A DNA stretch of 64,000 bases from DASUNQ01 sp035536455 (GCA_035536455.1 DATLOC010000060.1:1-64000), one strand, 5' to 3'. Positions 46,078-55,282 are shown, numbered from the stretch's first letter. Notes: generated from the letters alone by a model not told the origin. Translations and numbers: made by a program.

Positions 46078-48846
46078 ATGGCCAGCCCCCAGACCGTCGC
46101 CGTCAAGCGCCTCGAGCCCTGGCTCGGGCGCGAGATGGCGTCCGAGGACCTGGCCGAGAACTTCTTCCGCGCCTCGGCCTTTGGCCCAGGCGTCTTTCGC
46201 GAGGAGCTCCACCCCTCACCCATCCTGCGCGAGCGCTCGGACTGGAAGCACCGCGTCGGCGAGCTCTACGAGGAGATGCTCCGCACCGACGCCGATCTCG
46301 CCGCGTTCGTCGACAAGCGCGTCGAGCGGGTCACCTCCCTGCCGCGGTTCATCGTCCCGGCCGACAGCACGCCGCTGGCCGAGGAGATCGCCCGCGACGT
46401 GCAAACCGCGCTCTCCGCCATCCCGGCCTGGGGCGACAACATCGAGCACCAGCTCGGCGGCATCCCGCGTGGCGACGCCTTCGACGAGATCGTCTGGGAG
46501 CGCGCGGAGCGCGGCCCGCTCGCCGGCGCGATCGTTCCGGTGGACATCCTCACCCGGCCGATGTGGCGGTTCGCGTTTCGTCAAGGCGAGCGCGGGCAGA
46601 TCTACATCCGCCAGCGCGCGGCGGAGCCGGTCCCGGCGCCGCCGATGAAGTTCCTCCACTTCCGGTTCCGCCGGAAGGATGGCAACTGGGGCGAACCGCT
46701 TCTCGACAAGGCCTACTGGTACTGGTTCCTCAAGAAGCACGGCTGGAAGTACTGGGCCGTCTTCGTCGAGCGGTGGGCCAGCCCCCTGCCGATCGGGAAG
46801 TATCGCCACGACCCCAACAACGAGACGGCGAACCTCGAAAAGCAGCAGATCCTGCTCGAAGCCATCAGGGCTTTCCAGCAGGAGTTCGGCGCCACGATCC
46901 CCGACAACTTGGCGATCGACCTCCTCGAGGCCAAGCGCAGCGGCGACGCCAGCTACGAGAGCTTCGCCGAGGCCTGCACGCGCGGCGAAGCGCGCGTCTG
47001 CCTCGGCGAGATCGACAGCTCCGGCGCCGGGAAGGGGCCGGGCTCCTTCGCCAAGGCGGAATCCACGAACGAGGGCCGAGAAGAAAAGGGGCGCACCGAC
47101 GCCCACCGGGGTGAGACCCACATCTCGGACACCCTCATTCGCTGGTTCGTCTGGTTGAACTGGGGCCCCGACGCCCCCGCCCCCAAGCTCTGGATCGCGG
47201 CGATCGATGCCGAAGACCGCCGTCTCCGCATCGAGGGGATCGACAAGGTCCTCGCGCTGAAGAAACCGGTGCCTGAGTCGTACCTCTACATGACCACCCA
47301 GGTCCCGGTCCCGCGCGACGGGGAGAAAGTGGTCGAGCATGTCGAGCCCGTCGTCGAGCTCGCGCCGGAGAACGATGACGACCCCGAGGCGCCGGAAATC
47401 AAAGGGGCCGCGGCCGGCGTCGACGCCGTGCAGAACACGGCGCTCAACGGCGCCCAGATCTCCTCGCTCGTCGAGATCGTCAAGGGAGTGGCCACCGGCG
47501 AGATCCCCGCCGACTCCGCCAAGCAGGCCTGCCTCGCCGCCTTCCCGTCGCTCGACGACGACGAGGTGAACCGGCTGATCGACCCCGCCGCCGCCGCGGC
47601 GGCCGCCCGCCCGACGCCGCCACCGGCCAAGGCGGTGGTGGTTCCGCCCCCGCTTCCTCCCGTGCCGCCGGAGCGCGCCGCCGCGGCCGCTGCAGCGGCT
47701 CAGCACGCGCGGCTCCACCTCTCCGCCGAGGAGCTCGAGGAGATCGGCGCCGCGCTCGAAGGCCAGTCCGCAGACTTCGACACCGTCGTCGAGTCCTTCC
47801 TGCCCGATACCTTCGCCTACTACACCCAGCACCAGGCCGAGGTCCTCCGCTTGTGGGACGCCGGCGACTTCACCGCCGGCCGCGGCTTCCGCCGCTTGGT
47901 CGACGGCCCCGAGGCCCTCGCGCACGCCGCCGCGATCGAGACCGCCCAGACCCACGGCATGGGCTGGTCACTCGCGCACCTGCGCGACGACGTCGGCCTC
48001 GAGGCCCTCAAGCTCGCCTCTCCCGGCGACTTCACCCAGGCCCGCTCGCCGGAGACCGCCGTCGAGTTCTGGTCCACGCTGCTGCGCATCCCCAAGGACG
48101 TCTTCCGCGAGCTGCAGGACGCGAACCGCCGGCTCGCCTTCACGGTCGCCGGTGTGACCGACGCCGCCCTCCTGGCCGACATCCACCTCCTGGTCGAGCG
48201 CGCGATCGCCACCGGCATGGCCCGCGGCGAGTTCGTCAGCGAGCTCGCGGAGGTCTACGAGCGGCACGGCGTCACCCCCACGTCCCGCCACCACGCCGAG
48301 CTCGTCTACAGCAACAACGTCCGCCAGGCCGCCGGCGTCGTTCGCTGGCGCCAGACGGTCGGCAACCCGCGGATCCACGCCCTGATCCCCTACCTGGTCT
48401 TCTGGACCCTCGGCGACGACCGCGTGCGCGCACGCCCCCTCCACAACCACCGCGTGATGCACGGCTACATCGCCGCCACCGGTCACCCGATCTGGCACAC
48501 CTGGGGGTGCCCCGCCGGTCACAACTGCCGGTGTCTCATGGGAACCATCAACGCGCCGGAGGCGCGCCGCCGCGGCCTGACCGGCGCCGAGCCGGTCGGC
48601 CACTGGCCGCTGGCGGACGGAGTCCAGGCGCTGCCGGATCCGGGCTTCCGCGGCGTGCCCGATCTGGCCAGCGCCGCCAGCGAGGTCGAAGATCGAGCCG
48701 CCGACATCCTCGACGAGGCGCGCCGCTCCGGCTCGCCCGACCTGATCGTCGCCCTCGAACACCTGTTCCGCTCGCTCGGGGTCCTCCTCGGCCTCGCCGG
48801 CGACCTCGACTTCGCCGCGCTCGTCTCGAACCGGATGGCGGCCTAA
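46078..48846 (+). CDS. Fused Mu gp29-like portal and MuF (gp30-like) head morphogenesis protein
   Basis: 922 residues from the ATG at 46078. Residues about 1-430 follow the Mu gp29/DUF935 portal (RADADLAAFVDKR-like start, RFRRKDGNWGEPLLDKAYWYWFLKKHGWKYWAVFVERW, DTLIRWFVWLNWG). A Pro/Ala-rich linker (about 500-545) joins a MuF domain (about 560-830) with the MuF/SPP1 gp7 ending WGCPAGHNCRC (about 808-819). In Mu these are two genes. The portal forms the DNA entry ring; MuF joins during capsid assembly. The fusion seems in-frame and unbroken. Strong support from the terminase upstream and protease downstream. Confidence 0.85.
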   Translation: MASPQTVAVKRLEPWLGREMASEDLAENFFRASAFGPGVFREELHPSPILRERSDWKHRVGELYEEMLRTDADLAAFVDKRVERVTSLPRFIVPADSTPLAEEIARDVQTALSAIPAWGDNIEHQLGGIPRGDAFDEIVWERAERGPLAGAIVPVDILTRPMWRFAFRQGERGQIYIRQRAAEPVPAPPMKFLHFRFRRKDGNWGEPLLDKAYWYWFLKKHGWKYWAVFVERWASPLPIGKYRHDPNNETANLEKQQILLEAIRAFQQEFGATIPDNLAIDLLEAKRSGDASYESFAEACTRGEARVCLGEIDSSGAGKGPGSFAKAESTNEGREEKGRTDAHRGETHISDTLIRWFVWLNWGPDAPAPKLWIAAIDAEDRRLRIEGIDKVLALKKPVPESYLYMTTQVPVPRDGEKVVEHVEPVVELAPENDDDPEAPEIKGAAAGVDAVQNTALNGAQISSLVEIVKGVATGEIPADSAKQACLAAFPSLDDDEVNRLIDPAAAAAAARPTPPPAKAVVVPPPLPPVPPERAAAAAAAAQHARLHLSAEELEEIGAALEGQSADFDTVVESFLPDTFAYYTQHQAEVLRLWDAGDFTAGRGFRRLVDGPEALAHAAAIETAQTHGMGWSLAHLRDDVGLEALKLASPGDFTQARSPETAVEFWSTLLRIPKDVFRELQDANRRLAFTVAGVTDAALLADIHLLVERAIATGMARGEFVSELAEVYERHGVTPTSRHHAELVYSNNVRQAAGVVRWRQTVGNPRIHALIPYLVFWTLGDDRVRARPLHNHRVMHGYIAATGHPIWHTWGCPAGHNCRCLMGTINAPEARRRGLTGAEPVGHWPLADGVQALPDPGFRGVPDLASAASEVEDRAADILDEARRSGSPDLIVALEHLFRSLGVLLGLAGDLDFAALVSNRMAA

Positions 48847-48850
48847 AACA

Positions 48851-50026
48851 GTGCTGACCTCCGCACGCTCGCTCATCGTGCAGGCGCCCAGCGTGGCGGA
48901 AGTCTTCTGGGCCGCCCCGCCGCAGGAGAAGAGCACCCACCTTCGCCTGCAGGAAGCAGAAGGCGGCGGCGTTTTCGTCCTCGAGTGCGCGGTCATGCGG
49001 CCGCAGGACCTGAGCCTCACGCACGGGCACGAGCTCCGGCTGGACAACCTCGAAGAGATGATCGCTTCGTACGACCTCGGGATTCAGGTCGCCACGATGA
49101 ACTTCGACCACGCCTGGGGCGGCCCGGCGCACGCCTGGTGCGAGCGGGTCTGGCTCGATGGCGACATCTTCATGGCGCGCTGGGTCGACCTGAGCGGAGA
49201 GGCGGTCGAAGGCATCCGATCGCGCCGCTGGTTTCGCCAAAGCGGCGAAGTCACGATGCACCACCCCGCGACCGGCGGCTGGTACTTCGAAGGCATGGCC
49301 CTCCTCGGTGCCAAGGCGCCGGCGATCTGGGGCCTGCCGCCCGTCCGTCTCGAACGCAAGCGCTACGTCGTCAACGCCGGCGCCCCCGCGCCGCCCACTC
49401 AGCTCGCCGCCGAAGAGGCGGCACAGGAGGACGTCATGAAGGATCCCAAGAAGCCAGCCGACGACGGGGGTGTCACGCAAGACCCTCCGGCGGCCCCGCC
49501 GCCGCCCGTCCCGCCAGCCAACCCGGCGGCGCTGGAGCTCGCGGCAATGCAGGCCGAGCGCACCGCACTCGCCGACGAGACGAAGGCCGCTCGCGTCGAG
49601 CGGCTCGCCGCCCGGCGCGAGCGGGTGGCGGCCGAGGTCCAGCGCGACCTCACCGCCCTCGGCAGCCGGCTCACCCCGGCAATGCTGAAGACCGGCCTCC
49701 GCGAGCTCCTCATCGAGCTCAAGGCGGCCGACACCCCGCTGACCCTGAAGTTCGCCGTCACCGCCGGCGGGAAGGAGGAGACCGTCGAGCGTAACGCCTA
49801 CCAGGTGGTGCTCTCGGCCCTCCAGGCCGCCCCGGAGTTCAAGGCCTTGGGCGCTGGCGAGCTCGCCGGCCTCGAGACCGAAGACGGCGCTGCGCTGGCG
49901 CGCGACCACCGCACCGCCGAGGAGCGGGCGTTCGACGCCTCCAACGGCATCAGCGACGAGCGCGCGCTCGAGCTGCAGCGCAAGTACCCGGTGTTGCGCC
50001 GCGCCGCAACCCCCTCCGTCAACTGA
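48851..50026 (+). CDS. Mu I-like prohead protease with C-terminal scaffold
   Basis: 391 residues from a GTG at 48851. N-terminal domain (about 1-180) has the Mu I-type pattern: EVTMHH, NFDHAWGG (His87) and GMALLGAKAPAIWG. The C-terminal portion is a long charged helical scaffold (ALELAAMQAERTALADETKAARVERLAARRERV). In Mu, gene I encodes the protease-scaffold and gene Z is the scaffold alone, made from an internal in-frame start. The same arrangement is visible here. It acts in prohead assembly and is cleaved during maturation. Confidence 0.75.
   Translation: MLTSARSLIVQAPSVAEVFWAAPPQEKSTHLRLQEAEGGGVFVLECAVMRPQDLSLTHGHELRLDNLEEMIASYDLGIQVATMNFDHAWGGPAHAWCERVWLDGDIFMARWVDLSGEAVEGIRSRRWFRQSGEVTMHHPATGGWYFEGMALLGAKAPAIWGLPPVRLERKRYVVNAGAPAPPTQLAAEEAAQEDVMKDPKKPADDGGVTQDPPAAPPPPVPPANPAALELAAMQAERTALADETKAARVERLAARRERVAAEVQRDLTALGSRLTPAMLKTGLRELLIELKAADTPLTLKFAVTAGGKEETVERNAYQVVLSALQAAPEFKALGAGELAGLETEDGAALARDHRTAEERAFDASNGISDERALELQRKYPVLRRAATPSVN
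49436..50026 (+). CDS. Nested scaffold protein (gpZ-like), internal in-frame start
   Basis: ATG at 49436, in frame with the protease gene, preceded by a perfect AGGAGG at 49425-49430 (5-nt spacing). It would give a 196-residue protein equal to the scaffold part, starting MKDPKKPADD. The strong site at this point of an otherwise normal coding sequence, right at the domain boundary, supports a separate product, as for Mu I/Z. Confidence 0.6.
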   Translation: MKDPKKPADDGGVTQDPPAAPPPPVPPANPAALELAAMQAERTALADETKAARVERLAARRERVAAEVQRDLTALGSRLTPAMLKTGLRELLIELKAADTPLTLKFAVTAGGKEETVERNAYQVVLSALQAAPEFKALGAGELAGLETEDGAALARDHRTAEERAFDASNGISDERALELQRKYPVLRRAATPSVN

Positions 50027-50055
50027 GCGCGGCCGCGAGATAGGAGACATCGACC

Positions 50056-50550
50056 ATGCCGCCCCTCGCTAAGTCCATCGTCCGCCAGCACAAGGTCCAC
50101 GAGCGCAAGCTCAACGTCGCTCCCGCCGACGCGGGCAAGGTCTTCTGGGTCGGCGCCTACCTCGTCCGCGAGGCCGCCACCGGCCTCGCCATCCCCGGCG
50201 TCGACGCCGCCGGCGTGAAGCCCCTTGGCGTCGTCGTCGAGAACGAGTTCGACTCGCTGACCGGCCTCGCTCACCTCGACAACACACTCGGCGCCGACGG
50301 CGTCCTCACCGGCAGAACTTCCGAGCGCGTCGTCAAGTACGACCAGACCGGAGAGTTCGCCTACGCCGTCACGGGCGCCGCTACGCCGAAGGTGCAGGAC
50401 CCCGCCTACCTCGTCGACGACAACACCGTCACCGCCGTCGCCCCCGGCGTCGGCCAGCCGAGCGTCAACGGCATCATCGCCGGCCACTTCACCCGTCCGG
50501 CTCCCGCCGGTGGGTGGTTCATCGACATCTCCCGCCGGGGCATCGCCTAA
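50056..50550 (+). CDS. Capsid decoration/cement-like protein (DUF2190-like)
   Basis: 164 residues with GGAGA upstream. A small beta-rich protein with VFWVGAYLVREAATGLAIPG and VKPLGVVVENEF, similar in pattern to DUF2190-type decoration proteins that stabilise phage capsids. Position between the scaffold and the capsid gene is the usual one for such proteins. Confidence 0.65.
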   Translation: MPPLAKSIVRQHKVHERKLNVAPADAGKVFWVGAYLVREAATGLAIPGVDAAGVKPLGVVVENEFDSLTGLAHLDNTLGADGVLTGRTSERVVKYDQTGEFAYAVTGAATPKVQDPAYLVDDNTVTAVAPGVGQPSVNGIIAGHFTRPAPAGGWFIDISRRGIA

Positions 50551-50574
50551 GCGGGGCCCTAGAGGAGAACGGCC

Positions 50575-51516
50575 ATGACGATCGACATCCTCAAGCGGGA
50601 CCTGCGGCGGTTCCGCACCCTCGCCTTCAACGTCTACGACAAGCAGGAGGCGCTCGACGCCCTCATCGCGTCGCTCGCCTTCGTCATCGACAACCGCCAG
50701 GACCGGGAGAACCCGGTGCGGCTCGACGAAGACTTCTTCTTCCCGGAGGCCTACCGCTGGGAGGACGAGGGCATCACCGTCGAGGGCATCGACCGCATCG
50801 AGTTCACCGTCCCGCTGATGGGCTACACGGCCGATCTGCCGTACAACCGGGTCAACATCGGCCGCCCCAACACCGTGGCGGTTCTCTCGCGGCTGGTCCC
50901 CAAGCTCGGCCCCGCCTTCAAGCGCCTCCAGACCCGCCAGATCATGGAGGTCTTCCGCCTCAACCCGCTTGCCTACGACGGCCAGAACTTCTGGTCCGAC
51001 GCCCACCCGCACCCCGCCAACAAGGGGACGTACGACAACATCATCGACTTCCCCTTCGACGATCCCGCCCGCCCCACCGAGTTCGAGATGCAGGACCTTC
51101 TCCACGAGGTGAAGGCCCGCTTCCTGCGCAACCTCACCATCCAGGCCGAGGTCCTCGACGCCGCCGAGATCACCAAGAGCGTCCTCGCCATCACCCACAA
51201 CGACGGCCAGTTCTCGGCCCTCGACAAGGTGCGCACGAAGAGCAAGATCGGCGACGAGGAAAACGAGCTGCGCGGGTCGTTCACCCTCCTCGTCGACGCC
51301 AAGCCCTCCGCCGGCCAGGAGAACTACATGGAGTTCGTCCTCTCCGAGCCGGGCGGGCCGCGGCCGGCGTTCCTCGTCCTCGACCAGGACCCCGAGCTCG
51401 ATGCCTTCGAGAACTCCCGCTACAACAACGCCTACGTCGCCGTCGGCATGAAGGGCATCCACGGCGTCAAGCCGGGCTACCCGCACTCGGCGATCCAGGT
51501 CCGGCCGGCGGCCTAA
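50575..51516 (+). CDS. Major capsid protein, Mu gpT-like
   Basis: 313 residues; AGGAGAACGGCC precedes the ATG. Hallmarks of the Mu T family: EALDALIASLAFVIDNRQ, VEGIDRIEFTVPLMGYTAD and the conserved LAYDGQNFWSDAHPH (about 127-142). It builds the HK97-fold capsid shell. Order relative to protease, scaffold and decoration genes agrees with Mu-like phages. Confidence 0.85.
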   Translation: MTIDILKRDLRRFRTLAFNVYDKQEALDALIASLAFVIDNRQDRENPVRLDEDFFFPEAYRWEDEGITVEGIDRIEFTVPLMGYTADLPYNRVNIGRPNTVAVLSRLVPKLGPAFKRLQTRQIMEVFRLNPLAYDGQNFWSDAHPHPANKGTYDNIIDFPFDDPARPTEFEMQDLLHEVKARFLRNLTIQAEVLDAAEITKSVLAITHNDGQFSALDKVRTKSKIGDEENELRGSFTLLVDAKPSAGQENYMEFVLSEPGGPRPAFLVLDQDPELDAFENSRYNNAYVAVGMKGIHGVKPGYPHSAIQVRPAA

Positions 51517-51528
51517 AAGGAGAGCCCC

Positions 51529-51945
51529 ATGGCGAAGCAAAAGAAAGAGCCAAGCGGCACGACGGTCTACGAGGTCGTCGTCACGCCGCAAGTCGCGCAG
51601 ACGCGCAGCGATGGCACCGGCTCGCGGCGGGTGTGGGTCGGCGAAGGCGACGACCGCATCCTCCTCGAGTTCACCCGCGCGCCCACCTATCTCGCCGAGG
51701 TGCCGCTGGAGATCGAGCAGGATCCGCACCTGCTCGTCAAGCAAGTGCCCGAGGAGGACATGGCGCAGGTCGGCGGGAAGCTGACGTCCCTGCTCAAGGC
51801 CGAGCGGATCCAGGAGAACGACGCCGCGCTCGCAGAGGCCCAAATCTCCAAGCAGCAGGCCCCGCCGCCGAGCAGCCCGCGGCCGGCGCGGCAGGCCCGG
51901 GTGCGCAAGAGCAGCCGCCATCCCAGGACCAGCAGCGGAGCGTAG
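51529..51945 (+). CDS. Hypothetical phage structural-region protein, 138 residues
   Basis: Strong AAAAGGAGA site before the ATG. A beta-like N-terminal region (TTVYEVVVTPQVAQTRSDG, RVWVGEGDDRILLEFTRAP), then a charged helix and a low-complexity basic/Pro-rich tail (about 105-138). No family recognised. It sits between the capsid and DUF1320 genes and may be a head completion or scaffolding helper. Confidence 0.6.
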   Translation: MAKQKKEPSGTTVYEVVVTPQVAQTRSDGTGSRRVWVGEGDDRILLEFTRAPTYLAEVPLEIEQDPHLLVKQVPEEDMAQVGGKLTSLLKAERIQENDAALAEAQISKQQAPPPSSPRPARQARVRKSSRHPRTSSGA

Positions 51946-51948
51946 CGC

Positions 51949-52383
51949 ATGCCCCGCTTCCTCGAGGTCGCCGAGCTCTACGCCCGAAAGGGCGGAGAAG
52001 CCCGTGTGCTCGGCCTCGCCGGGAGCGGGGAGGAGGCTGCCGTCGAGCAGGCCATCGCCTCGGCCGAGGAGCTCGCCGCCTCGATCCTCTTGCCCGCCTA
52101 CGGGGAGTTCCTTCCATCTCTTCCGGCCGACACACCCACCCTGATGAAGGATCTCGTCGCCTCGGTGGCGCTCTACAAGCTCACCGAGAGCCACGACCAG
52201 GTCAATCCGCGCCTGCTCGCCGACCACGACCAGGCGCTCGCCCACTTCCGTCTCGTCGGCCGCGGCGGCGCGTCGCTAGGCTTTGCGACCAGCCCCGCCG
52301 TCGACGTCTCGCGACCCGGCATCCTCACCACCCACACCGCCGACCAGGCGCGCCTCACCCTGGCCAACCTGGAGGACATGTAG
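51949..52383 (+). CDS. DUF1320 (Mu gp36-like) head-tail connector protein
   Basis: 144 residues, helical. ASAEELAASILLPAYGEFLPSLPADTPTLMKDLVASVALYKL is the conserved DUF1320 pattern, and the C-terminus has the usual DQALAHFRLVGRG helix. Members are adaptor proteins between portal and tail in Mu-like phages. Next gene begins 1 bp after its stop. Confidence 0.8.
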   Translation: MPRFLEVAELYARKGGEARVLGLAGSGEEAAVEQAIASAEELAASILLPAYGEFLPSLPADTPTLMKDLVASVALYKLTESHDQVNPRLLADHDQALAHFRLVGRGGASLGFATSPAVDVSRPGILTTHTADQARLTLANLEDM

Positions 52384-52384
52384 G

Positions 52385-52885
52385 GTGCAGTTCCACCTCA
52401 CCGTCGACGGCGTCGCTACCGCCGCGGAAGCGCTCGAGCAGCGCGGCGAGCGCTTTCGCGGCGACCTCTCGCCCCTCCTCGCCGCGATCGCGGCGGACTG
52501 GACGTCGATCTTCCAGCGCAACATCCGCGAGGAGGGCCGCGGCGCCAACTGGCCGGAGCTCCACCCGGTCACCATCAAGATCCGCAAGCACTACGGCCAC
52601 GGCGCCGGCCCGCGCCTCATCCGCAGCCGCGGCGACCTTCTCCACGCGATCGGCCTCCTCGATTCCACCCCGGAATCGATCGAGGTCGGCACCACCCAGC
52701 TCGGCGCCGGTGGCGTCCCGGCGGCGCGGATCCTCCAGGACGGTGGCGAAGTCACCGACGAGCGCGGCCGCACCCGCCTCGTCCAGGCTTTCCCCTTCAT
52801 CTTCCTCGAGCCCACCGACGTCGACGACAGCGTCGAGATGATCACCACCTACCTCTTCGGCGATGGGGCCGCGCGTGCCGCCTGA
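52385..52885 (+). CDS. Phage virion morphogenesis protein (Mu gpG-like tail completion)
   Basis: 166 residues from a GTG at 52385. Motif NIREEGRGANWPELHPVTIKIRKHYG followed by LIRSRGDLLHAIG is the virion-morphogenesis signature. The end shows FPFIFLEPTDVDDSVEMI. It joins tail to head or helps complete the tail. Overlaps the next gene by 23 bp. Confidence 0.8.
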   Translation: MQFHLTVDGVATAAEALEQRGERFRGDLSPLLAAIAADWTSIFQRNIREEGRGANWPELHPVTIKIRKHYGHGAGPRLIRSRGDLLHAIGLLDSTPESIEVGTTQLGAGGVPAARILQDGGEVTDERGRTRLVQAFPFIFLEPTDVDDSVEMITTYLFGDGAARAA

Positions 52886-53402
52886 ACCCTTTCCCTCGCT
52901 CCCGCCGTGCGTCGCCGGCGCGATCGCCGACGCGCTCCTTCTGCGGCTCCAGGGCGATCTCGTCCTGCAGGCGGTCATCGTCGGGAGCGGGGGTGAGATC
53001 CGCGCCGCCGAGCTCGCGGCGCTCCTCGAGATCGAAACGCTGGTCAGCCCCACGCTGGCCGTCTGCATCCGCGGCCGCGAGCCGGGCCCCCAGGAATCGG
53101 GCGGCCGGGAAGTGCAGATCACCGCCATCGACCTGGTCCTCCTCACCAAGCCGTTCTCGCAAAACGCCGAGACCGGCGACTGGCTGCGCGCCCGCCTCGA
53201 GGCGCAGATCGAGCGCGTGATCTTCGCCTTGCCCGGCGGCGAGCTCTACAACGCCGAGAACGTCTGCATCGCCGAGGCGGTCACGCGGGTGCGCGCCATC
53301 GCCTTCGAGGGCCGGCGCTATCCCTCCGGACTCATCCCCACCGTCATCACCGTGGCCTTCTCGTCCGACATCGACAAGGCCCTACAGGAGAAGGTCGAAT
53401 GA
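52863..53402 (+). CDS. Phage tail-terminator-region protein (Mu gp37-like position)
   Basis: 179 residues, starting ATG 52863 within the end of the preceding gene. A Pro-rich start, then an alpha-beta core (ADALLLRLQGDLVLQAVI, VSPTLAVCIRGREPG, TAIDLVLLTKPFS). No identified family but position between the virion morphogenesis gene and the tube suggests a tail terminator or connector. Stop overlaps the next gene by 4 bp. Confidence 0.6.
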   Translation: MGPRVPPEPFPSLPPCVAGAIADALLLRLQGDLVLQAVIVGSGGEIRAAELAALLEIETLVSPTLAVCIRGREPGPQESGGREVQITAIDLVLLTKPFSQNAETGDWLRARLEAQIERVIFALPGGELYNAENVCIAEAVTRVRAIAFEGRRYPSGLIPTVITVAFSSDIDKALQEKVE

Positions 53403-53908
53403 GCGAGCCCGAGAAGCCCGCCGACGTCCTCGTCTACTACCCCGGCCACCTCGGCGACGAGGTCGTCGCGCGCCTCCGAAGCCGCGGCCGCGCCCTCCGC
53501 TTCGCGGCGGGCCAGGTGCGCCTCGTCCCCGCCGCCGACGCGGCCGACCTCACGCACCCCAGCCTCGGCGGCTACCACCGTGCCGTCCCGCGCGCCCAGG
53601 CGGCCGAGGACCTCGGCCTGGCCCCGACTACCCTCGGCAAGCTGATCGCCGCGGAGAAGGTCACCACGGCCCTCTACCGGCCGCCAGACGCGCCGCCCGA
53701 GGCGGAGCCCGAGATCGTCGTCGTCCTCGACCCGGCGACCCGCCGCATCGCCAAGGCGCCCCACCCGCTGACCGACGAGGAGCCGCCTCCGCCACCGCCC
53801 CCACCGGCCCCCACGCAGGCGCCGGTGCCGCCGGAGAGCGCCCCCGCGCCGCTGACCGCCACCGCCACCCCCGCGAAGCCCAAGCCCGCCCGCCGGAAGA
53901 GCAAGTAG
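53399..53908 (+). CDS. Hypothetical tail-region protein with Pro-rich tail
   Basis: 169 residues from an ATG overlapping the preceding stop. The first 110 residues look folded (VLVYYPGHLGDEVVARLRSRGRALRF); the last 50 are Pro/Ala-rich with a basic end (KPKPARRKSK), likely disordered. Not recognised. In the tail module upstream of the tube gene it may be a tail assembly protein. Confidence 0.55.
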   Translation: MSEPEKPADVLVYYPGHLGDEVVARLRSRGRALRFAAGQVRLVPAADAADLTHPSLGGYHRAVPRAQAAEDLGLAPTTLGKLIAAEKVTTALYRPPDAPPEAEPEIVVVLDPATRRIAKAPHPLTDEEPPPPPPPPAPTQAPVPPESAPAPLTATATPAKPKPARRKSK

Positions 53909-53926
53909 GCGGCGAAGGAGACCGAC

Positions 53927-55282
53927 ATGAAACCAGCGACCGGCGCCGCAGTCGGCATCGCCCTCGGGCTCGAGCAGGAGTTCAACGTCCCGGGCGTGGG
54001 CGGCCTCATCGCCTACCGGCCCAACCTCCCCCTCGACGGCGAGCTCGTCGGCGAGGAGAGCGAGTCCGGGCAGGTCAACCCCGGCGGATTCGTTCAACGC
54101 GGCCTGCCTGGCCCCAAGGGCGGCGAGCTGGACTTCGGCCACCCCCTCCAGGCCGCCCACCTCCTGGAGTTCTACGAGCACTTCCTGCGCGCCGTGACGA
54201 AGGTGACGCTCGAAGCGGGCCCGCCAGCCGTCTACAAGTACACCTTCGTCCCCGACGTCACGCTCGACCCCACGTCGTTCTGGGGCCTCCTCGACAAGCC
54301 CCCCGTCGAGCGCGGCTGGATCTACGGCGTGCGCTTCGGCGAGATGAGCGCCGAGATCGGCGACAACGTCGAGATCCCCGTGCGCCTGAAGGGCGCCGTC
54401 TCCCACGGCACCCGCATGGGCGCCGCCGTGGCCGATGTCGCCAACACCGGCACCTACACGAAGGGCCCGCACCTGCGCGGCATCCTCAAGACCCCGGCCT
54501 CCGGGAAGATCCACGTGCGCGTCACCCAGGTCGCCGGCGCCGTGCAGTTCAAGGTGCACCAGACGAACGGCGTCCCCGCCTTCCCGGGCGCCGCCGTCAA
54601 CGTCATCTACGACCCCGAGACGGGCCTGGCGCTGTGGCAGAACCTCCAGGACCAGGCGGGTCTCGATCTCGGCATCTTCGACGAGAACAAAGACCCGCTC
54701 GAGATCATCTTCCCGGGCCTGGCCGCCGACCACGCCGACATCGACGTCGGCGACACCTGGACGTTCGACGTGCCCGGCTGGGCGGCGCCGGCGATCTCCG
54801 CCATCACCGGCGCGCAGCGGTTCACCTCCGCCCACTGGGAGGCGCGGACGCGCGCGCTCGGCGCCGGGGCCTGGGTCACCCGGCCCATGCGCTCCGGCTC
54901 CTGGGCGATCGTCAACGAGCTCGAGGCCGACCGCGGCAACACCAGCAAGTACGCCTTCGGCCAGCTCCAGCAGGGCGAGCTGGCGCCGACCATCAAGCTC
55001 ACCCGCGCCTTCGCCAACCGGGTCCTCGCCGACCTCCAGGAGCGGCACGACCGCTTCGAGCTGCAGCTCGCCTTCCTGGGCCGCCAGCTCGGGACCGGAG
55101 CCTTCCGGGAGTCGATCGTCCACACCTACGACACGGTCGGCATCACGGAAGGCAGCCGCCCGGCCAGCGAGGCGGGCACGATCGAGGAGGAGGTCACGCT
55201 CGCCGCCGAGACCAACGACGCCGGCGATCCGCCCATCCAGGTCGAGGCGATCACCACCCGGAACTGGACCCCGACCGCCTAG
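53927..55282 (+). CDS. Tail tube-type protein, large
   Basis: 451 residues with AAGGAG upstream. N-terminus GAAVGIALGLEQEFN and the following strand-rich domain with VYKYTFVPDVTLDPTSFWGLLDK resemble tail-tube proteins; a second part (about 190-300) has an insertion ending in TWTFDVPGWAAPAISAITGAQ, and the last 120 residues return to tube-like sequence. It is longer than many tube proteins (150-300 residues). Located right before the tape measure. Could also be a combined tube/sheath-like protein; no sheath is seen elsewhere. Confidence 0.6.
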   Translation: MKPATGAAVGIALGLEQEFNVPGVGGLIAYRPNLPLDGELVGEESESGQVNPGGFVQRGLPGPKGGELDFGHPLQAAHLLEFYEHFLRAVTKVTLEAGPPAVYKYTFVPDVTLDPTSFWGLLDKPPVERGWIYGVRFGEMSAEIGDNVEIPVRLKGAVSHGTRMGAAVADVANTGTYTKGPHLRGILKTPASGKIHVRVTQVAGAVQFKVHQTNGVPAFPGAAVNVIYDPETGLALWQNLQDQAGLDLGIFDENKDPLEIIFPGLAADHADIDVGDTWTFDVPGWAAPAISAITGAQRFTSAHWEARTRALGAGAWVTRPMRSGSWAIVNELEADRGNTSKYAFGQLQQGELAPTIKLTRAFANRVLADLQERHDRFELQLAFLGRQLGTGAFRESIVHTYDTVGITEGSRPASEAGTIEEEVTLAAETNDAGDPPIQVEAITTRNWTPTA

